Shown here: positions 6,626-14,303 of the stretch, piece after piece
How the letters are laid out: each line of letters opens with the position of its first letter
How positions within the stretch are numbered: the stretch's first letter is position 1
DNA from: an uncultured Eggerthella sp.
Lineage (GTDB): Bacteria > Actinomycetota > Coriobacteriia > Coriobacteriales > Eggerthellaceae
Length of the DNA stretch: 15,795 bases
Assembly: GCA_900547965.1 (NCBI GenBank)
Contig: URJE01000034.1
Location: 1-15,795, forward strand
Reading direction: 5' to 3'
Notes under the pieces: model-generated
Database searches by the model: none
What the model was told of the DNA's origin: nothing
What the model saw: only the letters and a program-made list of their open reading frames with translations
Translations under genes and position numbers: made by a program

Positions 6626-8548
6626 TTAGGAAAAAGCAAAGTAATCCTGATAGGCAGGCAAGCCGGCAACCTCGCCATCTCGAAATGCGCCTACCCAAAT
6701 ATCCTGCAAGGAGCCTTCCTGCTCAATAGGGTCATAAGCACCCGCTTCAGAGAATTCCGTTTCCCAAGAAAACGACGAAATGCCTACGGTATACGTTTCC
6801 TCGGAGCGCAAGTCGACCGTCGACTCCCGCCCTTCATTGGCCGAAGAAGTGTCGGTTCCTCCGGACTGAGGGCCTGATGAGGTGATCTTTGTCACCGATT
6901 CAAGCTGATAAGAACCGTTTTTCTGACCTATCTCCAAATGAAGCCCACTTACCACCGGCAAATCGTAGGGGCTTCTTGCCGCTGCCACGCAGCGCGAAAG
7001 ATACTCGGTAAGTTCATCCCCCGAAAGAGACACCACAGCAACAGGCATCTTTGCAACCGAATAAGCCAATTCCGTTGCCGTTTTATCTCCTGCATACAGG
7101 GGGCAGCGCGCAGCCTGGGGCGAAACCACAAAGGCATCTGTGCTCAGCGCCTGCGAAGACACCTGAGCGATATCCAGGGCAGCAACATTGCCCTTCGTAT
7201 CATCAAAGAGACCGCTCACGCCCTCGGAAAATGAAGTGAGCACCTTCTTGTCCTCAGACTGCTCGGCTTTCAACAGCCCCTCTACTTCATCAAGGGCGCC
7301 CGCAGCGTCAACCTCTCCCCTCACAACGCCCGAGAGCGTTTCACCAACCGCATTCGATGCTAGCCGATTAGGCAGAAACGTTCGCACGTTTTCTTCTTCC
7401 AGGCTCGATGAAAGAGAAGACAGCGCATCGGGAAGCTGAATCGTGTCTTCGGCAGAAGTGGATACCAATTTATCTATGCCATACAGACTTAGATAATAAT
7501 TCTGGGCATCGACGTTCATAATGCTCGAAAGCACATCAACCGCAGCTTTGTGCACTACCTCGTCACTCGCAGTAGAGGCAACCCCCTGGGTCTTCACGTC
7601 ACTGACCATCCCCACGAACACCGGCTGAGCAAATGCCCAGCTCGAAGAGTCTCCGAAAAACGGGAGAGCCCTTACGGTCATATTATGCTGGGCGCCGTAC
7701 GATGAAGCCTGACCGTCGGGCAAGAATAGCATTGCCGCTTTTCCGTCTAAGAATTTCTGTTCAGCTTGATCAGGCGTTTCGTCAAAATCCTCAGAGCTGA
7801 TAACGCCCTGGGCCATAAGATCGCCCAAATACGATAGCGCATCGGGGAACGAGGATGCATCTACGGAAACCGAGCTCGAATCGCGCTTCAATACTTGGCT
7901 CAAGAAGTCCTCCGTCTCGGACACCAACGAAGCATCGGCAAATCCCTGCATAACCTCATAGCAGGTTTCGGTGTCGGCCATGCCGGCAGCAAGCGGCTCA
8001 ATTCCCCTCTCCGAGAAAGACTTGCATGCCTCGACAAACGACTGTTTGTCGTTCGGGACGGCAATGCCGTACAAATCGAATAGGTAGTTGTTGATCACTA
8101 TGCCTTCAAAGCCACTTGCACCTGGCAGGTATTTCACTGCATCCGAATTACCGGGAATCGATCTAAGCGTATCTTCATCATACAACGCAGCGATATCCGT
8201 TCCACCAAGATCGTAGAGCGAGGCAGACAGCGATTCAGCGCTTACGCGGTTGAAGTCCTTCGCCAAGATAACATCGGGCAGTGATCCATGTTTTGCCTGA
8301 TAGTCATAGAAATCAAGGGAGTCATCCCCCACGATCCACTCTATTTCATAATCAGGGTTCTGCTCTTCAACGTACCGAGCAAACCCCGAGGTGAGCACCG
8401 AATCGTCCCACACCGAAACGGTAACATGGGTTTTTTGATCAGGCGAGTCGCACGAACAGAGAACCAAAGGGAAGAGCATCAAAACCATCGCGATCACTAC
8501 GCACAATGCTGCTCGTGCCAATTTTGCGAACGATGAGCCTTCCCCCAT
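6626..8548 (-). CDS. Lipoprotein: family 1 extracellular solute-binding domain fused to a 5'-nucleotidase C-terminal-like domain
   Basis: This 640-residue exported lipoprotein starts with a signal peptide (hydrophobic about 10-30) and a lipobox LCSC, making C33 the lipidated residue. Residues about 40-430 look like an ABC-type family 1 solute-binding protein. Typical stretches are VTVSVWDDSVLTSGFARYVEEQNPDYEIEW, DVILAKDF, FEGIVINNYLFDLYGI, and a FLDGKAAMLFLPDGQ motif that recalls the usual GKAAM. From about 455 the pattern changes to one like the 5'-nucleotidase C-terminal domain: ALSTDAFVVSPQAAR, VVSLSGDELTEYL, PVVSGLHLEIG and ETYTVGISSF. The usual NGGxR substrate loop reads SPQAAR, and no metallophosphatase domain is present, so catalysis is unlikely. 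ATG 8548 follows GAGG at eight bases; a TTG at 8554 fits less well. No ABC permease or ATPase gene is nearby. The ligand is unknown. Confidence 0.75.
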   Translation of the reverse strand: MGEGSSFAKLARAALCVVIAMVLMLFPLVLCSCDSPDQKTHVTVSVWDDSVLTSGFARYVEEQNPDYEIEWIVGDDSLDFYDYQAKHGSLPDVILAKDFNRVSAESLSASLYDLGGTDIAALYDEDTLRSIPGNSDAVKYLPGASGFEGIVINNYLFDLYGIAVPNDKQSFVEACKSFSERGIEPLAAGMADTETCYEVMQGFADASLVSETEDFLSQVLKRDSSSVSVDASSFPDALSYLGDLMAQGVISSEDFDETPDQAEQKFLDGKAAMLFLPDGQASSYGAQHNMTVRALPFFGDSSSWAFAQPVFVGMVSDVKTQGVASTASDEVVHKAAVDVLSSIMNVDAQNYYLSLYGIDKLVSTSAEDTIQLPDALSSLSSSLEEENVRTFLPNRLASNAVGETLSGVVRGEVDAAGALDEVEGLLKAEQSEDKKVLTSFSEGVSGLFDDTKGNVAALDIAQVSSQALSTDAFVVSPQAARCPLYAGDKTATELAYSVAKMPVAVVSLSGDELTEYLSRCVAAARSPYDLPVVSGLHLEIGQKNGSYQLESVTKITSSGPQSGGTDTSSANEGRESTVDLRSEETYTVGISSFSWETEFSEAGAYDPIEQEGSLQDIWVGAFRDGEVAGLPAYQDYFAFS

Positions 8549-8614
8549 GAGCAACGCCTCTTCTCTCCCTCAACCCACTTACGACACTGATGCCAAGCAC
8601 CGCTTCTACCCTCC

Positions 8615-8645
8615 AGTATATGAGCCTCGCTCCCCATTCACACAA
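8615..8645 (-). promoter_or_regulatory. Candidate promoter of the solute-binding lipoprotein gene
   Basis: On the minus strand TATACT (8620-8615) matches the -10 consensus at five of six positions. It would start transcription about 60 bases before the ATG. The best -35-like hexamer, TTGTGT (8645-8640), sits at a long 19-base spacing, so the assignment is weak. The same 183-base divergent interval carries GATAAT (8680-8685) on the plus strand, a possible -10 for capA without a good -35. Confidence 0.3.
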
Positions 8646-8731
8646 TTCACTCAAGGAAAGCTAAGATCACATCCGCCCTGATAATGGCGAGCTTTGGTAC
8701 CATGGTTTCATCACGCAACAAAAGGAATCCC

Positions 8732-10210
8732 ATGAACGAACGCAACACGAATCGCCGCGCCCAAACGCACGGCAATCGCACCACGCAACGCCATCAAATA
8801 GACGGACGTCCCGCACCTCGCCGACAGGCCAGCCACGCATCCGAATATTCGGAAGGATCCTTCGCGCAACCGCCCCAAAACGCCTTCCGTACCGAACCGC
8901 GTCAATCAACGCAATCACCGCGCTCGCGCCAACAGCAGAACCGTCGGCAGCAGCCGCAGCAGCGAAGCCGGCAACGCCCCAGCCAGCAACATGCTTCTAG
9001 CTATCGAACTGCCCCGTCTTCCCGCAGAACAAGCCGCACGCCTATCCACGAACAGCATTCCTACCAGACGCTCACGCCTCGCCGGGGAACTAGTACCTAC
9101 GTTCGCCATGGTTACTCGAAGAAGCGCAGCAACCTGCCCTTTTTCGTTGGCGGAGCGGCGGCACTCGTTGTCGTCGTTTTTCTCGTGACCACCCTGGTCG
9201 GAGCTCTTAGCGGCTCGGACCAAAACGCCCAAGAAGAAACGCTTGCTGCCACCGATACAGCAGCAGCGCCCACCACGCTTACCGTAACGTTCGCTGGCGA
9301 CTGCACCTTGGGCACCGATGTCAATTTCAGCTCCGATACCAGCTTCAACACTAAATACGAAGCGGTTGACGATCCATCCTATTTCCTTGCCAACGTTGCC
9401 GACATCTTCAAAAACGACGATCTCACCGTGGTGAACATGGAAGGCACCCTAACAACCTCCTCCACGCGCCAAGACAAGACCTTCGCCTTCAAAGGCCCTG
9501 CCGATTACGCACAAATCCTCGTGAAGGGCAACGTCGAAACGGCATCGCTTGCCAACAACCACTCGCGCGATTACGGCGAGCAAAGCTACACCGACACCAT
9601 TTCCGCCCTGGAAAACGCGGGAATCGGAACCTTTGGCTACGATCGCATCGATTATCGTGATGTCAACGGCGTGAAGGTGGCACTTATCGGAACCTACGAA
9701 CTAGCGAAACATCTCGATATCCAAGACGAACTCAAGCAAAACATCAAAACCGCCAAGGAAAATGGAGCCCAGCTCGTTGCCGTCTATTTCCATTGGGGCA
9801 CCGAAAAGGAAACAGTCCCCAACGAAACGCAAATCCAGCTGGGGCACATCGCTGTTGATGAAGGAGCCGATCTTGTTATCGGGTCGCATCCTCACGTCAT
9901 ACAGGGATACGAGAAATACAACGGTCGCTACATCGTATACAGTTTGGGTAACTTCTGCTTCGGCGGCAATCCCAACCCATCCGATAAGGACTGCATGATT
10001 TTCCAGCAAACGTTCACGGTAACGGGCAACGACGTTGCCACCGACGACAATATCAACGTTATCCCCTGCTCGATTTCTTCCGTTTCTAGTTCAAATAACT
10101 ACCAACCCACCCCGGCAACGGGCGACGAAAAAACCCGCATTGAAGCTAAAATCAAGAAGAGCAGCGACAGCATTGCTACGCTCTCCGATAAGGTATCGCA
10201 GTCAAGTTAA
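8732..10210 (+). CDS. Membrane-anchored CapA-family metallophosphatase-like protein
   Basis: This is a 492-residue single-pass membrane protein. Residues 1-133 form a very basic, low-complexity Arg/Gln/Ser-rich tail, expected in the cytoplasm. A transmembrane segment follows (about 135-159), then a short linker and an extracellular CapA/PGA_cap domain (about 182-435). Domain motifs are FAGDCTLGTD (D190), VVNMEGTLT (235-241), SLANNHSRDYG (N276, H277, D280), YFHWGTE (H354), IGSHPHVIQG (H386, H388) and YSLGNF. CapA proteins belong to the calcineurin-like phosphatase fold and are tied to poly-gamma-glutamate or cell-envelope polymer synthesis; the actual reaction is poorly defined. No capB, capC or pgs partner is visible. 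ATG 8732 follows AAAAGG at six bases; an upstream in-frame ATG at 8684 has no SD. Confidence 0.85.
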   Translation: MNERNTNRRAQTHGNRTTQRHQIDGRPAPRRQASHASEYSEGSFAQPPQNAFRTEPRQSTQSPRSRQQQNRRQQPQQRSRQRPSQQHASSYRTAPSSRRTSRTPIHEQHSYQTLTPRRGTSTYVRHGYSKKRSNLPFFVGGAAALVVVVFLVTTLVGALSGSDQNAQEETLAATDTAAAPTTLTVTFAGDCTLGTDVNFSSDTSFNTKYEAVDDPSYFLANVADIFKNDDLTVVNMEGTLTTSSTRQDKTFAFKGPADYAQILVKGNVETASLANNHSRDYGEQSYTDTISALENAGIGTFGYDRIDYRDVNGVKVALIGTYELAKHLDIQDELKQNIKTAKENGAQLVAVYFHWGTEKETVPNETQIQLGHIAVDEGADLVIGSHPHVIQGYEKYNGRYIVYSLGNFCFGGNPNPSDKDCMIFQQTFTVTGNDVATDDNINVIPCSISSVSSSNNYQPTPATGDEKTRIEAKIKKSSDSIATLSDKVSQSS

Positions 10211-10249
10211 CCCGCAGAGCATGAATACGAGCGACTGCCCGGCTTCTTG

Positions 10250-10275
10250 TTCTTCGCAGGCAGACGCGCGAAGAA
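10250..10275 (+). promoter_or_regulatory. Hairpin next to the ribosome-binding site of the dehydrogenase gene
   Basis: A perfect 8-bp inverted repeat, TTCTTCGC (10250-10257) and GCGAAGAA (10268-10275), encloses a ten-base loop. Its 3' arm overlaps the first bases of the SD AAAGGA (10274-10279) of the gene at 10286. In a capA read-through mRNA it could limit ribosome access. There is no T-run, so it is not a terminator. Function is inferred only from position. Confidence 0.35.
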
Positions 10276-10285
10276 AGGAACTGAA

Positions 10286-11128
10286 ATGGAAACACCCGTT
10301 TGGCTTATCACCGGCGCAAGCCGAGGATTCGGCAAGGCATTCGCCCAAGCAGCGCTCGATCATGGTTGCCGCGTCGCAGCAGGCGCTCGCAAGCCGGAAG
10401 CCGTACAGGCAGCCTTCGGGGAATCTGAGCAGCTTTTGCCCGTAAAGCTCGACGTGACCAACCAACTTGAAATCAAAGAAGCCGTAAATCAGGTAATTGA
10501 GGAATTCGGGCGCATCGATGTCTTGGTGAACAATGCAGGGTACGGAATCTTCGGATCGCTTGAAGAAACCACCGATGAGGAAACGCGCGCCATCTTCGAC
10601 ACCAACGTATTCGGCATGATGAATGTCACCCGCGCAGTACTGCCTCATATGCGCAACCAGGGCTCAGGACGCATTGCGAACATCGGATCCATGGCTAGCT
10701 TTGCCTGCGATCCTGGCGGAGCGCTCTACGACGCAACGAAGTTCTCCGTTGCCGCAGTAAGCGAAGTGCTTTCATTGGAAATGAAGCCCTTCGGCATTGA
10801 GAGCATGGTGGTGGAGCCAGGCATGTTCCGCACCAACTTCTTCGACGGAACTTCCATCCGCACACCCAATACTCCCCTTGAGGCATATAACAACACGCCA
10901 GCTCGCGGCGCAGAGGAGTTCTGCCTGGGCCACAATTACCAGCAACACGGTGATCCTCAAAAGGCTGCCGAGTTCGTCTACAAGGTGGTTAGCTCATCGG
11001 ACCCCCTGCCCCTCTGGCTACCCGTAGGCAAAGACTCCATCAAGAAATTCGAGAAGAAGCTTACGAAAATGATCGAATCCATCCAGCCCTTCAAGGACGA
11101 AGCTTCGAACCTCTTCATCGACGAATAG
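10286..11128 (+). CDS. Short-chain dehydrogenase/reductase (classical SDR)
   Basis: This 280-residue cytoplasmic NAD(P)-dependent oxidoreductase has the classical SDR elements: TGASRGFG nucleotide motif (9-16), DVT (56-58), NNAG (82-85), catalytic S135 in NIGSMAS and YDATK (Y148, K152), then EPGMFRTNF. R13 in the glycine motif and R35 after the second strand suggest NADPH rather than NADH. The family acts on alcohols, ketones, sugars and steroids; nothing here fixes the substrate. ATG 10286 follows AAAGGA at six bases. It lies 75 bases after capA in the same direction, so the two may be co-transcribed. It is on the opposite strand from the amino-alcohol cluster, and I see no reason to link it to that pathway. 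Confidence 0.9.
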   Translation: METPVWLITGASRGFGKAFAQAALDHGCRVAAGARKPEAVQAAFGESEQLLPVKLDVTNQLEIKEAVNQVIEEFGRIDVLVNNAGYGIFGSLEETTDEETRAIFDTNVFGMMNVTRAVLPHMRNQGSGRIANIGSMASFACDPGGALYDATKFSVAAVSEVLSLEMKPFGIESMVVEPGMFRTNFFDGTSIRTPNTPLEAYNNTPARGAEEFCLGHNYQQHGDPQKAAEFVYKVVSSSDPLPLWLPVGKDSIKKFEKKLTKMIESIQPFKDEASNLFIDE

Positions 11129-11145
11129 CGTCAAGACCCATTTGC

Positions 11146-11195
11146 AAGCCGTCTTCCTGCCTCTTGCTATCCAGAGGAGGGCGGGAAGGCGGCTT
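11146..11195. terminator. Strong hairpin between convergent genes, probable terminator
   Basis: AAGCCG (11146-11151) pairs with CGGCTT (11190-11195). The stem continues through CTTCC/GGAAG and GCC/GGC with G-T wobbles, about 16 pairs in all. It starts 18 bases after the dehydrogenase stop and lies between two convergent genes. No clear T-run follows on either strand, so it may stop transcription weakly or mainly protect 3' ends. A second arm, GGCTTGC (11197-11203), could pair instead with GCAAGCC (11144-11150). Confidence 0.5.
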
Positions 11196-11354
11196 AGGCT
11201 TGCTAAACCTTATTGAAAAGCTCGGCAGAACCGTATCTGCCTCTCCCAGATCTGACCAGAGACAAGAACTCTTCAGACTGAATACCTTATTCGCATAGAT
11301 CCCGCTTCCAACCCTCGATGCTATCGAAGATGAGGCTATGCCTTCAGCGCTCGC

Positions 11355-13166
11355 TTAATCAGCGTCGCTTTTCTCCAGTGGTAAGTCATCGATCTTAAGT
11401 CGGAGCTTGCTTGTGGTTCCCTTCAGGTGCGCAAAGCGCTGCTTTTTGATATCTGAGTTCAAGAACACAATGGCATGGGCGGCATCCATAGCAAACTGAT
11501 AATTTGCTTCAATGAGCCGCTTCACCTCGTCTGCCATGGTAACGTCAACTTTATTGGCCAACGAACCCAAAATCGAGGCATTCATATGGAGGTAATACAG
11601 CAACTGAATGCTTCGATCGCTGTCGGCTTGCCCATGATCAATATCGATTCGTATCTGTGCCAGCAGCCTTTCGTCCACGCGCTCCATTTCGATCATCTTA
11701 TGAGAAATCGTCATGGATCTGCGTGATTGCAAGAAAACGAAAATGATGGACAACACCACGAGGGTTCCCAGGAGAACAAACACCAAACGCATCATCAGCG
11801 TATCTCCAAGCGACATGGTGGGATACAAGGCAGCAAGTGCCAGCTGCGTACCAGCAGCCATAGAAACCGCTGGACCGAAGTTCATCAAAATTACGCCATA
11901 GCCCATAACAAGAACGCACAGTATTCGAACGGATTCGGGAATGAAATGGGTAACGGCAACGAACACTGCCATGCCAACCAGCATGCCCAAAAGCTGTTTG
12001 CCCATCATTCTCATTGTTTCATCACGGTACGTGTTCATCATCAGGAACGAAGTGATGGGAATCCAGGCGCCGAAGTGCGTATCCATATAAAGCAGCATGA
12101 GCTCAGAAACCGCGAAGGAGGTCCCAACGATTACACCAAGCTGAATAGAAAACCTGAGCTGAGAGTTCTTCAAGCTGAGGTTGTCCTTGATAAAGTGCAG
12201 GCGATAGCGAATCCCCAGCACAAAAGGCGTCGAATTATCGCGCGAAGCCTTGCTGTCGCTCAGCGTGTACATCATCGCCTCAAGCGTTGCGCGCCACGCA
12301 GTATCATGCTCGAGATTTTCCAGTCGATGAGTATCAAGAAATTCCTGAAGCGCCAATATCATGGCACGAACCTGCTTAATGCGTCCTTGCCCAAAACCTA
12401 AAAACACTTCAGAAAGATCAAGCAGATAATCACGCTCCGCCTGCTCCATAGAATGCACGTTGCGTGAGGCGCCGTGCATCATATCGGCTATTTGCTCAGC
12501 GCATATCAAAAGAGAAAACGTATACCGTTGCCGCCCACTCAATACACCACCCTGGCGAAACACATTGCCATATTCCTTGTTGCAATACTCTCGAGTAATG
12601 TCATACACCCTATGAGCGTCGAGCTTGCTCACGTCAAGGTTCGAAAGATCGATCAGCTGAAATCCGATGTCATCGAATGCCCTCATCACAAAGCCTCGAT
12701 CTTGCGTTATCTCGCTTCGCGCCGAGAAATAGCGCATAGCATAGATAAAAGCAGTGGTGCAGGCAACGGCAAACAATGTTGCCACCATGCGCATAGGTAT
12801 CTCATGTGCAGAAATGGGATAAATCTCCAGCAACAGAAAGCCCAGGCCCAACATAAAGAAATTCCGAGGGAGGTAATCATCGGAATTCATCAAGGTAATG
12901 CAGAACATATATACTGCACTGCCCGCCACCAGCAGCACGGGATGAAGGCCTGCAAGCGACGAGCAGAGGCTCATCACAAGGAACAACGCTGCATGCTTTA
13001 GGTAATTAACGAACGAAAGCCCTGCAGACTCAACCATTGTTCGAGCGAACGACTGGAAGATAACGCCCAACAGCGCATCCTCCACACCAAACAACTGCAG
13101 TTCCACGAAAAAGAGCGCAACAAGAAATGCTACGTACGGAACTACGTTGGCAATCCTGTCCAACAT
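11355..13166 (-). CDS. FUSC-family inner-membrane protein (putative aromatic-acid exporter type)
   Basis: This 603-residue protein has the repeated FUSC layout. A first membrane block (about 8-145) is followed by a long soluble helical region (about 150-330), a second membrane block (about 335-480) and a soluble C-terminal domain to 603. The second block carries the family-like pattern RFSIQLGVIVGTSFAVSE, GAWIPITSFLMMNTYRDETMR and GKQLLGMLVG. Characterised relatives such as E. coli AaeB export aromatic carboxylic acids with a periplasmic adaptor; no adaptor gene is seen here. ATG 13166 follows GGAGG at about four bases. It lies 94 bases downstream of a LysR gene in the same direction, which resembles LysR-controlled efflux modules. 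The family is secure; transport and substrate are inferred. Confidence 0.85.
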   Translation of the reverse strand: MLDRIANVVPYVAFLVALFFVELQLFGVEDALLGVIFQSFARTMVESAGLSFVNYLKHAALFLVMSLCSSLAGLHPVLLVAGSAVYMFCITLMNSDDYLPRNFFMLGLGFLLLEIYPISAHEIPMRMVATLFAVACTTAFIYAMRYFSARSEITQDRGFVMRAFDDIGFQLIDLSNLDVSKLDAHRVYDITREYCNKEYGNVFRQGGVLSGRQRYTFSLLICAEQIADMMHGASRNVHSMEQAERDYLLDLSEVFLGFGQGRIKQVRAMILALQEFLDTHRLENLEHDTAWRATLEAMMYTLSDSKASRDNSTPFVLGIRYRLHFIKDNLSLKNSQLRFSIQLGVIVGTSFAVSELMLLYMDTHFGAWIPITSFLMMNTYRDETMRMMGKQLLGMLVGMAVFVAVTHFIPESVRILCVLVMGYGVILMNFGPAVSMAAGTQLALAALYPTMSLGDTLMMRLVFVLLGTLVVLSIIFVFLQSRRSMTISHKMIEMERVDERLLAQIRIDIDHGQADSDRSIQLLYYLHMNASILGSLANKVDVTMADEVKRLIEANYQFAMDAAHAIVFLNSDIKKQRFAHLKGTTSKLRLKIDDLPLEKSDAD

Positions 13167-13260
13167 GCGCCCTCCCCTCTGGGCAACTCAACGGTAGACC
13201 TTCAAAAGCACGTTCGGCGATCCCGGTTAAATAGATTGGTGATTAGCTTCAAATCCGCAA

Positions 13261-14190
13261 TCAGCTATCCGCCTTCACGCTCTTTTCACAAAGCGTTTCG
13301 GTTTCTGGATCCCATCGAAGGTTCTCTGCCAGTGAAATGATGTTTTCTACCGCACGAGTCTTATGGGCGCTTTTACGATAGATCAGATACACCGGATGAA
13401 AACCAGGTTCTACTTCCTTGATTCGGAGTGTATGCAACTGAGGGAACGGAGCAAGGCCCAGCGTGTTCAGCGAAATACCCACTAATTCAGGTTCGACATC
13501 GACCACGCTTCCCAAGGTGATCTCATCATCACACCATTGACGCACCGTAAGATCATGTGCGGAAACCAGCTCTTTTACCTCAGCACCAACGGGCGTTTCA
13601 GGGCGATAGGTAACAATCTCGGTGCTTTTCAGCTCGTCGAGCGAAATGGAATCCTTCTTAGCCCAAGGGCTATCTTCGTGGGCAATAGCCACCAAATCCT
13701 GAGCCGAAACCGGAACGAACTCCAAGTCAGGGCGATTTTCAACATACGCACCAATCACGATGTCATACATTCCGTCAGTTAGGCTTTCGACCAAGCCTTG
13801 AGTTAACCCTTGATACAAACGCACATCAACATGCGTTCCGTATCGACAGCGGTATTCCCTCAAAAGTGCCGGCAGATAGTCTGCTTGCAAAGTAAAAATC
13901 GTGCCAATATCGATTGTTCCCGACAAGCTGTTCGCATGTTCTTGTGCTACCTGGATTCCCTTATCTATAACGTCGAGACCCTCAGACACGTATTCGTTGA
14001 ATTCCTTGCCGAATTTAGTAAGTCGAACGTTACGACCATGCTGCTCAAACAACGGAATACCAAGCTCGCCTTCCAACTGCTTAATGGAATTGGAGAGAGC
14101 GGGCTGCGTGATAAACAGCTCTTCTGCTGCCCGAGTAAAATGCTGAACTTGTGCCAGCTTCCTGAAATACCTTAACTGCGATAGATTCAT
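13261..14190 (-). CDS. LysR-family transcriptional regulator
   Basis: This 309-residue DNA-binding protein opens with the LysR winged helix-turn-helix (about 1-60: MNLSQLRYFRKLAQVQHFTRAAE, then ITQPALSNSIKQLE and GIPLFEQHGRNVRLT). The substrate-binding-like effector domain follows (about 90-300). LysR proteins are usually tetramers that activate or repress nearby genes in response to a small ligand. ATG 14190 is fixed by the domain boundary and preceded by GAGGGG. Candidate targets are its own transcript with the FUSC gene 94 bases downstream, and the acyl-CoA dehydrogenase upstream, whose promoter carries two inverted repeats. The ligand is unknown. Only about 23 bases separate its ATG from an upstream terminator. 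Confidence 0.95.
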   Translation of the reverse strand: MNLSQLRYFRKLAQVQHFTRAAEELFITQPALSNSIKQLEGELGIPLFEQHGRNVRLTKFGKEFNEYVSEGLDVIDKGIQVAQEHANSLSGTIDIGTIFTLQADYLPALLREYRCRYGTHVDVRLYQGLTQGLVESLTDGMYDIVIGAYVENRPDLEFVPVSAQDLVAIAHEDSPWAKKDSISLDELKSTEIVTYRPETPVGAEVKELVSAHDLTVRQWCDDEITLGSVVDVEPELVGISLNTLGLAPFPQLHTLRIKEVEPGFHPVYLIYRKSAHKTRAVENIISLAENLRWDPETETLCEKSVKADS

Positions 14191-14212
14191 TGCGACCCCT
14201 CACACCTCGCAT

Positions 14213-14253
14213 AAAAAAAGGCCTCCGTCCCAGTTTATAGGACAGAGGCCTTT
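14213..14253 (-). terminator. Intrinsic terminator of the acyl-CoA dehydrogenase gene
   Basis: On the minus strand AAAGGCCTC pairs with GAGGCCTTT, and GTCC with GGAC after one mismatch, around a nine-base loop. The 3' arm runs into seven T (14219-14213). It lies about 50 bases beyond the dehydrogenase stop and 22 bases before the lysR ATG. An additional AT-rich hairpin, AAAAGATT/AATCTTTT (14271-14295), lies between it and the stop codon. Confidence 0.88.
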
Positions 14254-14303
14254 AAATGACCAGGTTTGTTAAAAGATTTGCAATCGCAATCTTTTAGGAA
14301 GCC

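Noticed and set aside
5879..6877. A 332-codon plus-strand open frame opposite map and the 3' end of the lipoprotein gene
   Set aside because: It spans two convincing minus-strand genes and has no recognisable features.
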